Source: Pseudomonas fluorescens
Lineage (GTDB): Bacteria > Pseudomonadota > Gammaproteobacteria > Pseudomonadales > Pseudomonadaceae
NCBI RefSeq assembly: GCF_003732425.1
Contig: NZ_MOBX01000003.1
Coordinates: 1 to 64,000 of the forward strand
Reading direction: 5' to 3'
Length of the DNA: 64,000 bases
Position 1 is the first letter of the stretch, and each line of letters opens with the position of its first letter. The notes under the pieces are model-generated. The model was not told the DNA's origin, ran no database searches, and worked only from the letters and a program-made list of their open reading frames with translations. The position numbers were made by a program, and so were the translations under genes. Positions 1 through 8,370 of the stretch are shown piece by piece.

Positions 1-2534
1 TTGCTCCAGACCAACCGATGCCGACTGCTGTCCGGGTAACGGATCGACAGCAATTGCCCACGGGTGTCGTAGTAGTAATGGGTGACCTGGCCGTCGGGGT
101 CGACCGCTTCGGTGACATCGCCTTCGGCATTGCGCCGGTAGATCCACACCGCGTCGCCGCGCGAACGCCGGTACAGGAAACCGTTGCGATACTCGTAGGA
201 CGTGGGCGCCTCATCCGGCGGAATCAGCACGATCAGCCGTCCGACTTCGTCGTAGCGGTATTCGGTGACCGCACCCAAGGCATCCTGCTCGGCGATCAAC
301 CGCCCCGAAGAGTCATACGCCTTGAGCTGTTCACCACCATCCGCCTCAACCTTGCGCACCAACCGCGCACGCTCGTCGTGAACGTAAGTCTCTTCGGTGC
401 CATCAACGTAATGCACCGCCACACTGCCGTCGTCGTTCCAGACGTAACGCGTGTCCATCTGCGAGAACGACGCCCAATGGCGCACGCAACGCGCCGCTTT
501 TCCCGACCTTTCCCACTCCCAGAAAAAACTCGCGCCCCCAGCGAGTTGCCGCTGCAGAATCACGTGGGCGTCGTCGTAGTCGTAGCGCTCGCTGTCGCCG
601 ACGGCGTTGGTCGCTTCGATCAGGTGCGGGTAGGCGTCGTAGCGGTAACTGACCAGCGTCTGTTCGCTGTCCCAGGCACCGTCGCGAAACACCTGGTAAT
701 CGACCCCGACCAACTGCGCCCGCTCATAGCGCAACAGCAGTGAACGCCCGGCGCCGTTGTCCAGTCGCTGCACCCGGTCAGACCGATCGCGTTGCACCGT
801 CAGACGATTGCCATAGGCATCGCTGATCGCCGTCAGCCGTCCTGCGCGAAAGTGATAAAAGCGCGCTGTGTCCCCAGCCAGCGCTAGGATCAGCTCTTCC
901 GGTTCATCGCCAAGAAAGATCGCCGCCCGCGACAGGCTGTTGTGAATCGCCGGCCGCTCGCTACTCGGTAATGGAAAGCGGGTGCGGCGGTTTTCGTGGT
1001 CGATCCAGACAACGAAGTCACCCTCAAACGCCAGCCGATGCGCCAGCGAATGGCTCCAGCCGAAGCCCAGGCCGACATCGATCTCCGCCGCGCTGCTGCG
1101 ATACAACCGCGCGAACTCGAACGGCAACACGCCGTCGAGCACGGCATCGGTCAGGGTCAGCAATTCTTCGCCAGTGACCATCGACACCGGGCAGCCGTTG
1201 GTGCAGGTGCGGGGTACGCAATCGGCGCTGTCGCCGTTGGGGTTTTTCGCCTGATCCGGCGAGTCGTCGTGGGGCTCATGCCGTTCCATCCGGCTCGAAC
1301 CGCCAGGCTTGTCCCGCACAACAGGCACCGGATTCGGCACCGTCAACACCAGTGAATCGGCCTGACGGATGTTCAGCGGAATCGACGGCGTGGGTTTCAA
1401 CTCAACTTCACGGGCGTGAAGCATCAGCGGCCGCAAAGCGCTCGCGTGTTTGCTCAGTTCCGGTGTCGACGTCAACTCCGCCAGGCGCAACGCTGACGCC
1501 GCCAGCCATTCCCGCGCCCGCGGCGACTTGATCTTCGCCAGCACCTTGCTGCTCAAACGCAGCGGCACGCCGACGCCACCCGACACGCGCATCAGCAGAA
1601 AACTGATCAGCAGTTCGACACGAACCTCGGCCACCACTTCAGCCAGGTATTGCGGCGGCAGCATCTTCAGCCAACTGGTGAACGCGGCCAGATGAATAAA
1701 CAGCAGCGGTTCGTCACTGAGGATCAGCAGGCCATTGGCAATAGCCTCGCTGGAGGCTTGCAGCAGCGCTTCGAGTTCGACGTCGCTCAGGTACGCCAGC
1801 AGTTTTTCGCTGTTAGCCTGCAAGTCGGCGAGCAGGGCGAATATCTGTTTGATGTCGTCCCAGACGCCATTCAGGGCTTTCTCGAACCCGCGCCAATCGG
1901 CTTGTTGCAACTGACCGTAACGGTCAAGAAACCCGGAGTTGGAAAACTCCGTCCACCGCGGCTGAAATCCGGCCCATTCAGCGCGCAACCAGCCCTCCAG
2001 GCCCGCAATGACACCTTCATAAGAGGTATAAAGAGCACGCACATGGTCGGTGGATACATCGGGAAAAAAGGTGATGCGATAACGCTGGCCCCGATCGCAA
2101 TCGGTCACTTGCAGAATGCCGCTTGGGCCGATGGTGTGGTGCAGCGGTTCGCCGAAGGTCAGCACACCGCCGACATCGGCTATCACCGGCTCAAGCGTAA
2201 CGGGAGTGTCGCCAATCGGCACAAACCGCGCGGCGTCGAACATGTGCACCAGCGTCAACGTCCCACTGGCCGAGCACATGACCACCGATGAACTGAGCGG
2301 CTGGCGCGACTTGATCGGCGCGCTGAGGCGCACGTCGTTGCCGACGGTGAAGACCTGCTCGACATCCAGCGCGGTTCCTGTCCAGAACTGCTCGGCCCAG
2401 GCGTCGTAGTTGTTCAGGCACAGGCGGAACTCGCGAATCAGGTTTTCAAAATCCGGCTCGTCGGGATTCAGGGCGGCAACAATGAGTAGGCCAATGCTGT
2501 TGTTCAGAGCCAGAAGCCGATCGGGTTGAAGCAT
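1..2534 (-). CDS. Rhs repeat protein, 5' part (3' end beyond window)
   Basis: About 844 codons of one open frame starting at ATG 2534 and running off the left edge. The N-terminal ~440 residues form a poorly known pre-domain with a hydrophobic stretch (LISFLLMRVSGGVGVPLRL). Next comes a DUF6531-type Rhs entry segment (CTNGCPVSMVTGEELLTLTD, then FEFARLYRSS and GFGWSHSLAHRL), followed by many YD-type repeats such as YRYDEVGRL, YEYRNGFLY and YYYDTRGQLL. Such proteins form a shell that encloses a C-terminal toxin, usually delivered by type VI secretion; the toxin and any immunity gene would lie left of position 1. No PAAR motif, and no vgrG or Eag-type chaperone gene beside it in the window. The Shine-Dalgarno is weak; GTG 2552 and TTG 2540 are possible alternative starts. 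Confidence 0.88.
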   Translation of the reverse strand, partial: MLQPDRLLALNNSIGLLIVAALNPDEPDFENLIREFRLCLNNYDAWAEQFWTGTALDVEQVFTVGNDVRLSAPIKSRQPLSSSVVMCSASGTLTLVHMFDAARFVPIGDTPVTLEPVIADVGGVLTFGEPLHHTIGPSGILQVTDCDRGQRYRITFFPDVSTDHVRALYTSYEGVIAGLEGWLRAEWAGFQPRWTEFSNSGFLDRYGQLQQADWRGFEKALNGVWDDIKQIFALLADLQANSEKLLAYLSDVELEALLQASSEAIANGLLILSDEPLLFIHLAAFTSWLKMLPPQYLAEVVAEVRVELLISFLLMRVSGGVGVPLRLSSKVLAKIKSPRAREWLAASALRLAELTSTPELSKHASALRPLMLHAREVELKPTPSIPLNIRQADSLVLTVPNPVPVVRDKPGGSSRMERHEPHDDSPDQAKNPNGDSADCVPRTCTNGCPVSMVTGEELLTLTDAVLDGVLPFEFARLYRSSAAEIDVGLGFGWSHSLAHRLAFEGDFVVWIDHENRRTRFPLPSSERPAIHNSLSRAAIFLGDEPEELILALAGDTARFYHFRAGRLTAISDAYGNRLTVQRDRSDRVQRLDNGAGRSLLLRYERAQLVGVDYQVFRDGAWDSEQTLVSYRYDAYPHLIEATNAVGDSERYDYDDAHVILQRQLAGGASFFWEWERSGKAARCVRHWASFSQMDTRYVWNDDGSVAVHYVDGTEETYVHDERARLVRKVEADGGEQLKAYDSSGRLIAEQDALGAVTEYRYDEVGRLIVLIPPDEAPTSYEYRNGFLYRRSRGDAVWIYRRNAEGDVTEAVDPDGQVTHYYYDTRGQLLSIRYPDSSRHRLVWS

Positions 2535-2777
2535 GGGCAAGCACTCGCGCACGTGAGGAAAGAGGTGCGCGGACTTTGCTGGGGATCAGAGAGGAAAGAA
2601 GTCGGGCGAGTAGGCGTTATCTGTAGGATGTTTCGCTAAATGCCTGCGAGTAGTTCATCGCCCAAGAAACATTGGCCGTTGCTCAATGTCTGTCGCGCTC
2701 GTTATGCTGCTGAACCCTTTAATCAGATCCGAGCAGCGGTTCACCTGCCGCCTGGGATGTCTTTGTTAACGGATCCG

Positions 2778-3476
2778 ATGATGAATGCACCGCTGAAGGC
2801 GTTCGGCCCGATCAAGGCCGTGATTTTCGATATGGACGGTTTGTTGCTGGACACCGAGGGCATTTACACCGAAGTCACTTCGCTGATTGCCCAGCGTTAC
2901 GGGCGCACCTTCGACTGGAGCGTCAAGCAGAACATCATTGGTCGCGGGGCCAACGACCTGGCGAGCTACGTGGTGCAGGCGCTGGATCTGCCGATCACCG
3001 CCGAAGAGTTTCTGGTGATCCGCGAGCCGCTGATGCGTGAGCGTTTCCCCAAGGCGCAGGCGATGCCGGGCGCCGAGGAACTGATACGCCACCTCAAGGC
3101 GCACAATATTCCCATTGCCGTGGGCACCAGTTCGTCGCGGCAATCGTTCGGGCAGAAAACCACCCTGCACCGCGACTGGTTCGCGCTGTTCGACTTCATC
3201 GTCACGGCAGACGATCCGGAAGTCGGCGCGGCGAAACCGGCACCGGATATCTTCCTGACCGCTGCCCGCCGTCTGGGTGTGGCACCTGAGGATTGCCTGG
3301 TGTTCGAGGATTCGCCGTTTGGCGTGACCGCAGCAAAAGCGGCGGGCATGACGGCCATTGCCATCCCCGACGCTGCCATGGCTGATGAAAAATACGCACA
3401 CGCTGACGGGATTCTTCGCACGCTAAAAGCGTTCACCCCGAGTGCCTGTGGTTTGCCGGCGCTGGAATGGGCCTGA
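2778..3476 (+). CDS. HAD-superfamily phosphatase (beta-phosphoglucomutase/GPP-like)
   Basis: A 232-residue HAD hydrolase of subclass IA. Motif I is FDMDGLLLDTEG with the nucleophile and acid/base aspartates, motif II is the threonine/serine of GTSSSRQS, motif III is the lysine in GAAKPAPDIF, and motif IV is the acidic pair of VFEDSPFGV. The family dephosphorylates small phosphometabolites such as sugar phosphates, glycerol phosphate or pseudouridine phosphate; the substrate cannot be read from sequence. I chose the ATG-ATG at 2778 because the conserved domain begins 13 residues later; ATG 2757 and 2640 are in frame upstream and would add a tail with no similarity I recognise. It is monocistronic and ends at a strong shared terminator. 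Confidence 0.85.
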   Translation: MMNAPLKAFGPIKAVIFDMDGLLLDTEGIYTEVTSLIAQRYGRTFDWSVKQNIIGRGANDLASYVVQALDLPITAEEFLVIREPLMRERFPKAQAMPGAEELIRHLKAHNIPIAVGTSSSRQSFGQKTTLHRDWFALFDFIVTADDPEVGAAKPAPDIFLTAARRLGVAPEDCLVFEDSPFGVTAAKAAGMTAIAIPDAAMADEKYAHADGILRTLKAFTPSACGLPALEWA

Positions 3477-3493
3477 ACCCCTGAAACAAAAAA

Positions 3494-3528
3494 CGCCGCC
3501 CCTCTGTGAAAAGAGGGGCGGCGTTTTT
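3494..3528. terminator. Bidirectional intrinsic terminator
   Basis: A perfect 12-bp stem (CGCCGCCCCTCT with AGAGGGGCGGCG), 6-base loop, T5 on the right and an A-run on the left. It lies between the convergent HAD phosphatase and SDR genes and can serve both. Confidence 0.9.
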
Positions 3529-3548
3529 CGTTCAGGCAGCGCGGGATA

Positions 3549-4295
3549 TCAGGCGCCGAAACCACCGTCGATGGTCAGGCTGGCACCGGTGATGTAACCG
3601 GCTTCCGGGCCTGCCAGGTAGGCGACGAAACTGGCGATTTCTTCGGCTTTACCGTAGCGACCGACCGCCATCAGCGGGATCAGGCTTTCGGCGAAGTCAC
3701 CGTGCGCCGGGTTCATGTCGGTATCGACCGGGCCAGGCTGGACGTTGTTGATGGTGATGCCGCGCGGGCCGAGGTCGCGGGCCAGACCTTTGGTCAAACC
3801 GACCAGCGCCGATTTGCTCATGGCATACACACCGCCACCGGCGAAGGGCATGCGGTCGGCGTTGGTGCTGCCGATGTTGATGATGCGTGAACCTTCGCCC
3901 ATGTGCTTGGCGGCTTCTTGCGAGGCGATGAACACGCTGCGCACGTTGATGGCCAGGGTCTGGTCGAAATCTTCCAGGGTGAAATCTTCCAGCGGTGCGA
4001 CAGCGAGCACGCCCGCGTTGTTGACCAGAATGTCGAGGCGGCCAAAGGCTTCAACCGTGGCGCTGACCGCGTGGCGAATGGCGGCGGCATCGGCGCTGTC
4101 GGCCTTGATCGCCAGGGCTTTGCCGCCGCTTGCGGTGATGCTGTTCTGCAACTCTTCGGCTTTCGCGGTTGAGCTGACATAAGTGAAGGCTACTGCAGCG
4201 CCTTCAGCGGCCAGGCGTTTGACGATGGCGGCGCCGATACCACGGGAACCGCCTTGAATCAGAGCGACTTTGCCGCCGAGGTGTTGAGTGGTCAT
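3549..4295 (-). CDS. SDR-family NAD(P)-dependent oxidoreductase
   Basis: A 248-residue classical short-chain dehydrogenase, full length for the family. The N-terminal cofactor loop is IQGGSRGIGAA, the NNAG motif follows near residue 90, the catalytic Ser lies after INIGS, and the Tyr-x-x-x-Lys pair is in VYAMSKSAL near residue 155. The C-terminus ends GASLTIDGGFGA as in FabG-like members. The substrate is unknown. It is transcribed away from a LysR regulator with repeated sites between the two starts, so that regulator is its likely controller. Cytoplasmic. Confidence 0.9.
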   Translation of the reverse strand: MTTQHLGGKVALIQGGSRGIGAAIVKRLAAEGAAVAFTYVSSTAKAEELQNSITASGGKALAIKADSADAAAIRHAVSATVEAFGRLDILVNNAGVLAVAPLEDFTLEDFDQTLAINVRSVFIASQEAAKHMGEGSRIINIGSTNADRMPFAGGGVYAMSKSALVGLTKGLARDLGPRGITINNVQPGPVDTDMNPAHGDFAESLIPLMAVGRYGKAEEIASFVAYLAGPEAGYITGASLTIDGGFGA

Positions 4296-4365
4296 GTTCG
4301 ATCTCCAGATGGTTCAAGGCGGAATGCCTTGGTGTTGGCGCCGATTATCGGCGTGGTATCGACAA

Positions 4366-4402
4366 CTGTGTAGACCATGATTGCTATAGTCTGTGTAAAC
4401 CA
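4366..4402. promoter_or_regulatory. Direct-repeat candidate operator between SDR and LysR genes
   Basis: Two near-identical 12-mers, CTGTGTAGACCA (4366-4377) and CTGTGTAAACCA (4391-4402), one mismatch, spaced 25 bp start to start. A second short repeat, TATAGT, occurs at 4385 and 4409, also about two helical turns apart. Divergent LysR/target gaps usually contain such sites; binding is inferred. Confidence 0.5.
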
Positions 4403-4421
4403 AAAGTTTATAGTGACGATC

Positions 4422-5348
4422 ATGGAAACCTTCAGCAGTATCGAATGCTTCGTGCGCAGTGCCGAAGTCGGCAGCTTCGCCGAAGCGGCACGACGCTTGA
4501 GTCTGACCCCGGCGGCCGTTGGCAAAAGTGTGGCCAAACTGGAGGGGCGGCTAGGCGTACGGCTGTTCCAGCGTAGTACACGCAGCCTGACGCTGACCGA
4601 GGCGGGGCAGCTTTTCCTGGATCAGGTCAGTGGCAGTCTGACGACGATTCAGAATGCCGTGGCCAATCTGTCCAGTGTTGAAGGGCTTCCGGCCGGGACG
4701 CTGAAAGTCAGCATGGGCGCCGCGTTTGGCTGTTTGCACATCGTGCCGATGCTCGGTGAGTTTCTGCGGCGATATCCCGCGATTAGTCCGGACTGGCATT
4801 TCGATAACCGACAGGTCGATCTGATCGGGCAGGGCTTTGATGCGGCCATCGGTGGCGGATTCGAGCTTCCGCCAGGCGTGATTGCGCGCAAGTTGAGTCC
4901 GGCGCACCGGGTATTGGTGGCCTCCACCGATTATTTACAGGCCCATCCCGAGGTCCTTGATCCGGACGACCTCAACCATCACGACGGCATTTTGATTCGC
5001 TCACCGCAAACCGGGCGTGTGCGTTCCTGGCAACTGGTCGGACGCAATCCGCAGAACTGTCGCCCGTTGATGCTCAAGGCGCGGATGACCTTGAGTGATT
5101 CCGAGGCCGCATGTGCCACGGCGGCGCAAGGGTTGGGGATTGCGCTGGTGAGCATGCCGTTTGCGGTCGGGTATCTGCAGGCGGGGAGGTTGCAGCGGGT
5201 GTTGCCGGACTGGTTTGTCGATGACGGCAATATCTCGATCTATTACGCCGAGCACAAATTGCTGCCGGGCAAGACGCGGGCGTTTGTTGATTTTCTGATT
5301 GAGCAGTTTGCGGAGCAGGGGTTGGCGCGGCGGTTTAGTGCGATTTGA
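4422..5348 (+). CDS. LysR-family transcriptional regulator
   Basis: A 308-residue LTTR. The N-terminal winged helix-turn-helix reads SFAEAARRLSLTPAAVGKSV, continued by LGVRLFQRSTRSLTLTEAG, and a periplasmic-binding-like effector domain occupies the rest. The start at ATG 4422 puts METFSSIECFVRSAE in the usual place; an in-frame ATG at 4377 would add 15 residues unlike other LTTRs and run through the repeat region. Divergent from the SDR gene, which it probably activates in response to an unidentified small molecule. Confidence 0.9.
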   Translation: METFSSIECFVRSAEVGSFAEAARRLSLTPAAVGKSVAKLEGRLGVRLFQRSTRSLTLTEAGQLFLDQVSGSLTTIQNAVANLSSVEGLPAGTLKVSMGAAFGCLHIVPMLGEFLRRYPAISPDWHFDNRQVDLIGQGFDAAIGGGFELPPGVIARKLSPAHRVLVASTDYLQAHPEVLDPDDLNHHDGILIRSPQTGRVRSWQLVGRNPQNCRPLMLKARMTLSDSEAACATAAQGLGIALVSMPFAVGYLQAGRLQRVLPDWFVDDGNISIYYAEHKLLPGKTRAFVDFLIEQFAEQGLARRFSAI

Positions 5349-5374
5349 GCATGGCTTAATAGCGAGTTGCGTCC

Positions 5375-5440
5375 TTCGCGAGCAGGCTCGCTCCCACATT
5401 TGGAATGCATTTCCCCTGTGGGAGCGAGCCTGCTCGCGAA
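5375..5440. repeat. REP family A inverted pair
   Basis: Two inverted copies of GTGGGAGCGAGCCTGCTCGC(GAA) flank a ~20-base centre. Family A recurs at seven other places in this window and is a typical extragenic palindrome of the Pseudomonas fluorescens group. Confidence 0.9.
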
Positions 5441-5468
5441 TGGGTCGACTCGGTTTTCGCTGATGATC

Positions 5469-6197
5469 TCAGCGGGCAAACCGCCCCGGCCAGCCAATGA
5501 TGTTCTTCGGTCGCGGCGTTGCATAAGTCCGCACCTTCGACGTCGACAAGCGCAAGCGCACCAGCGATTCCGCAATCGTCACCGCCGCCGTCACGCCATC
5601 CACCACCGGCACGCCGGTACGTCGACGAATCTGCTCATCCAGCCCGGCCATGCCGCCGCAGCCCAGGCAGATCACCTCGGCTTTATCCTGCGTCACCGCC
5701 AGTTCTGCCTGGTGCACGATGGCTTCCAGGGCGCGCTGCGGCTCATGCTCCAATTCCAGAACGGCCAGACCACTGGCCCGCACCGATGCACAACGATCCC
5801 ACAGACCAGAGAGTTTCAGCCGATCCTCGATCAGCGGCACTGTGCGATCCAGCGTAGTCACCACCGAATAAGCGTGGCCGAGAAACATCGCCGTGCTCGC
5901 CGCCGCATCAGTGATATCCACCACCGGCACGTTGAGCAATTCCTGCAGGCCTTCGCGACCATGCTCGCCGTAACCGGCCTGAATGACCGCATCGAACGGT
6001 TGATCGTAGGCCATCACCCGATCCATGACCGCGATAGCGGCCAGGTAGCTTTCGAAGTTGCCTTCGATCGAATCGGCGCCGAAGTACGGCGTCAAACCGA
6101 CGATTTCGGTACCGGGCGAGGCGACAGCCTGCGCCGAGCGGGCAATGGCCTCGGTGATGGATTCGGTGGTGTTGACGTTGACCACGAGAATACGCAT
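5469..6197 (-). CDS. Hydantoin/allantoin racemase (Asp/Glu racemase superfamily)
   Basis: A 242-residue member of the hydantoin racemase family. It starts with the characteristic MRILVVNVNTTESITEAI and carries two catalytic cysteines' surroundings: the second is clear in VICLGCGGMAGLD; at the first position the sequence reads AVIQAGYGEHG, where I do not see a cysteine, so catalysis may be one-base or altered. An AAGGA Shine-Dalgarno precedes ATG 6197. It lies 55 bp downstream of an NCS1 permease on the same strand, implying uptake and racemisation of a hydantoin, allantoin or a related ring. No hydantoinase, carbamoylase or allantoinase gene is adjacent, so the natural substrate is open. Confidence 0.82.
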   Translation of the reverse strand: MRILVVNVNTTESITEAIARSAQAVASPGTEIVGLTPYFGADSIEGNFESYLAAIAVMDRVMAYDQPFDAVIQAGYGEHGREGLQELLNVPVVDITDAAASTAMFLGHAYSVVTTLDRTVPLIEDRLKLSGLWDRCASVRASGLAVLELEHEPQRALEAIVHQAELAVTQDKAEVICLGCGGMAGLDEQIRRRTGVPVVDGVTAAVTIAESLVRLRLSTSKVRTYATPRPKNIIGWPGRFAR

Positions 6198-6252
6198 GGG
6201 GGAATCCTTATAGCGGGCAGTTCTGCGGCCCGAAGTCCGGGCCGCGAGGGAA

Positions 6253-7791
6253 TTAATGGCAGACGTTGTCGACAGCGATCGATTCGCCGCTGATGTCGGC
6301 GTAGTGCGGTTGGCGTTTGGCAATGATCAGGTAGAGCATTCCGGCGATCCCGGCGCCGATCAGCCAAGAGAACGGCGAGACACTGTGGAAACCCGGCACC
6401 AGCGCCAGGACGATGGCGATCAGCGCCGCAGGAATAAATGCCGCCACCGCACGGAAATTCACCCCGCGGCTGTAGTAATAAGCGCCGTCGGGATCTTCGC
6501 TGTAGAGCTGTGGGACATCGATCCGGCCTTTGCGGATCAGCCAGTAGTCGACCATGATCACCCCGTACAACGGGCCGAGCAGGGCACCCAGACCCGACAG
6601 GAAGTACACGATCACCAGTGGGCTGTTGTAGAGATTCCACGGCAGGATCAACACGGCGATGGTCGCGCTGATCAGCCCGGCGCGGCGGAAGGTCAGGTAC
6701 TTCGGCGCCAGGTTACTGAGCACGAAGGCCGGGGCGACGAAGTTGGCCATGATGTTCACCGCGACGGTGACGATCAGGAATGCCAGGCAACCGAGCACCA
6801 GGAAAAAGGTGTTGGGAATCGAGGCAATGATCTCGGTCGGGCTCTCAATGATCCGGCCGTTGATCTGAAATTGCGCGCCGCAGAGCAGTACGGTAATCGC
6901 GGCGAACACCAGAATATTCACTGGCAAACCCCAGAAGTTTCCGACCTTGATGGTCTTGCGGCACGGCGAAGAGCGGGCGAAATCGCAGAAATTCAGAATC
7001 AACGTGCCGTAGATCGCCAGCCACAGTGCGCCGCCGGCAAAGATGTTGCGCCACATCTCGCCACCGGTTAGCGGCTCGCGGATCGACCAGGCGATGGTCG
7101 CGTTGGCCTGGAAGTACATCCACGCGGCGAGGGCGGCGACGGTCAGCAGAATCACTGGCCCGGCAAACGCTTCATAACGGCGGACCATTTCCATGCCGTA
7201 GGCGAGGATCGCCAGTTGCACGAACCAGATCGCCACGAAGCACACCCAACCCAGCGACGACAGACCAAGAATCGAGTCGTGGTCGTATTCGGCGAATCCG
7301 GGATGGACTGCAGTAAGCAATACGCGAAACACCACTGACGCCAGGTACGTCTGAATGCCGAACCAGGCAATGGCGATAACCGCCCGGATCAGTGCAGGAA
7401 TTTGCGCACCGTGGATGCCGAAACTGATCCGGCTGATCACCGGAAACGGCACTCCGGTTTTCTGCCCCATGTAACCGGACAGGTTCATGAAGAAATACAC
7501 CAGCGCCGCGCCGATCCCCAACGACAGCAGAATCTGCCAGCCCCCCAGGCCCAGCGCGTACAGACCGATGGCGAACGAATAGTTGGCGATGTTGTGCACA
7601 TCGTTGGTCCACAGGGCAAAGATGCTGTATTTGCCCCAGCGTCGGCCTTCGGCCTTGGTCGGCGCCAGATCACTATTGTGCAGACGCGGACTCAGTTGCA
7701 GCGGCTCGGTCAGGCCGTCATGGGGCGACGGTTGATCGAGAGCAGAGGCGGGCAGATTCAGCGCGATGTTATTGGAGAGACTTGTACGCAT
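6253..7791 (-). CDS. NCS1-family nucleobase/hydantoin/allantoin cation symporter
   Basis: A 512-residue inner-membrane transporter with about twelve hydrophobic segments. After a polar N-terminus comes the family signature beginning NDVHNIANYSFAIGLYALGL in TM1, then the TM3 loop FPVISRISFGIHGAQIPALI. NCS1 proteins carry uracil, cytosine, allantoin, hydantoins or related rings with Na+ or H+. The start at ATG 7791 leaves a conserved-looking cytoplasmic tail; an ATG 14 codons upstream exists. It is the promoter-proximal gene of a two-gene unit with the racemase. The 470-bp AT-rich upstream region holds repeats that may be operator sites. Confidence 0.88.
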   Translation of the reverse strand: MRTSLSNNIALNLPASALDQPSPHDGLTEPLQLSPRLHNSDLAPTKAEGRRWGKYSIFALWTNDVHNIANYSFAIGLYALGLGGWQILLSLGIGAALVYFFMNLSGYMGQKTGVPFPVISRISFGIHGAQIPALIRAVIAIAWFGIQTYLASVVFRVLLTAVHPGFAEYDHDSILGLSSLGWVCFVAIWFVQLAILAYGMEMVRRYEAFAGPVILLTVAALAAWMYFQANATIAWSIREPLTGGEMWRNIFAGGALWLAIYGTLILNFCDFARSSPCRKTIKVGNFWGLPVNILVFAAITVLLCGAQFQINGRIIESPTEIIASIPNTFFLVLGCLAFLIVTVAVNIMANFVAPAFVLSNLAPKYLTFRRAGLISATIAVLILPWNLYNSPLVIVYFLSGLGALLGPLYGVIMVDYWLIRKGRIDVPQLYSEDPDGAYYYSRGVNFRAVAAFIPAALIAIVLALVPGFHSVSPFSWLIGAGIAGMLYLIIAKRQPHYADISGESIAVDNVCH

Positions 7792-7961
7792 TCCGGCAGG
7801 CTCCTGATGTTCAGGGCCGCGATGACTGTGCATGAGCCGTCAGGCTCGACAAATCTTCGTCGCGGCAGTGAAACCATCACTGGTTACGGGGCATCTGCAG
7901 CCTGTACGGGATAGGGCGCTTCAGGCTTGCGGATCGAAAGTGGTTTTATGTTCAGCAGTTT

Positions 7962-7982
7962 TGTATGCAAAACATGTATGCA
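7962..7982. promoter_or_regulatory. TGTATGCA direct repeat, candidate operator
   Basis: TGTATGCA at 7962-7969 is repeated exactly at 7975-7982, 13 bp apart. It is 170-190 bp upstream of the NCS1 permease start, in the AT-rich region. The role is inferred from position only. Confidence 0.4.
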
Positions 7983-8188
7983 CTAAAGCCAGATTTGTGC
8001 CAATCGCGAATCTATAGGCGGTGTTACTCATTTCGAAAAGTTATCGATGAACATTAACTCTTTGAAAATAAGTGGTTAAAAATTGACCGTTCGAACAGCT
8101 ATTTATTTTTGGCGGGTGGATTTGGCGGCAGGCGAGGGCGAGGTTTTTTCTGGCAGGATGTAACTTTTCAGGGCGTGCAAACAAAAAA

Positions 8189-8231
8189 GTGCACACATAA
8201 ATGGCACCGATGGTGACATTCGTGTGTACAC
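8189..8231. promoter_or_regulatory. Inverted repeat with GTGCACACA/TGTGTACAC arms
   Basis: GTGCACACA (8189-8197) and TGTGTACAC (8223-8231) are inverted copies with one mismatch; the right arm itself contains the perfect palindrome GTGTACAC (8224-8231). The arms are flanked by A/T runs and could be two operators or a cruciform. Function unknown. Confidence 0.4.
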
Positions 8232-8258
8232 ATTTTTAAGGTCGTGCAGGTGCAAAAT

Positions 8259-8346
8259 GTGGGAGCAAGCCTGCTTGCGTATGCGTTGGATCAGTCAATG
8301 AAGATGTCGACTGAGACTACGCCTTCGCGAGCAGGCTCGCTCCCAC
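8259..8346. repeat. REP family A pair, left copy degenerate
   Basis: Left copy GTGGGAGCAAGCCTGCTTGCG and inverted right copy GCGAGCAGGCTCGCTCCCAC, 40 bases between. The left copy has compensating changes (CGAG to CAAG, CTCG to CTTG) that keep the palindrome. Lies just downstream of cysH. Confidence 0.85.
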
Positions 8347-8370
8347 AGGAGATGTCGCTGGAATTGGAGA

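Larger units (their letters stand above)
7792..8258. other. AT-rich intergenic region upstream of the NCS1 permease
   Basis: No credible gene on either strand. The stretch is conspicuously A+T rich between about 7940 and 8240 compared with the flanking genes. It contains a pair of TGTATGCA repeats and an imperfect inverted repeat around GTGCACACA/TGTGTACAC, listed separately. It should hold the promoters of the permease operon. Confidence 0.6.

Noticed and set aside
18..743. A 241-codon plus-strand frame at the left edge
   Set aside because: Antisense to the Rhs gene, whose repeats are clear on the minus strand.
5375..5440. Recurring GTGGGAGCGAGCC sequences considered as CRISPR repeats
   Set aside because: They occur as isolated inverted pairs at scattered intergenic sites, not as arrays with spacers, and no cas genes are present.
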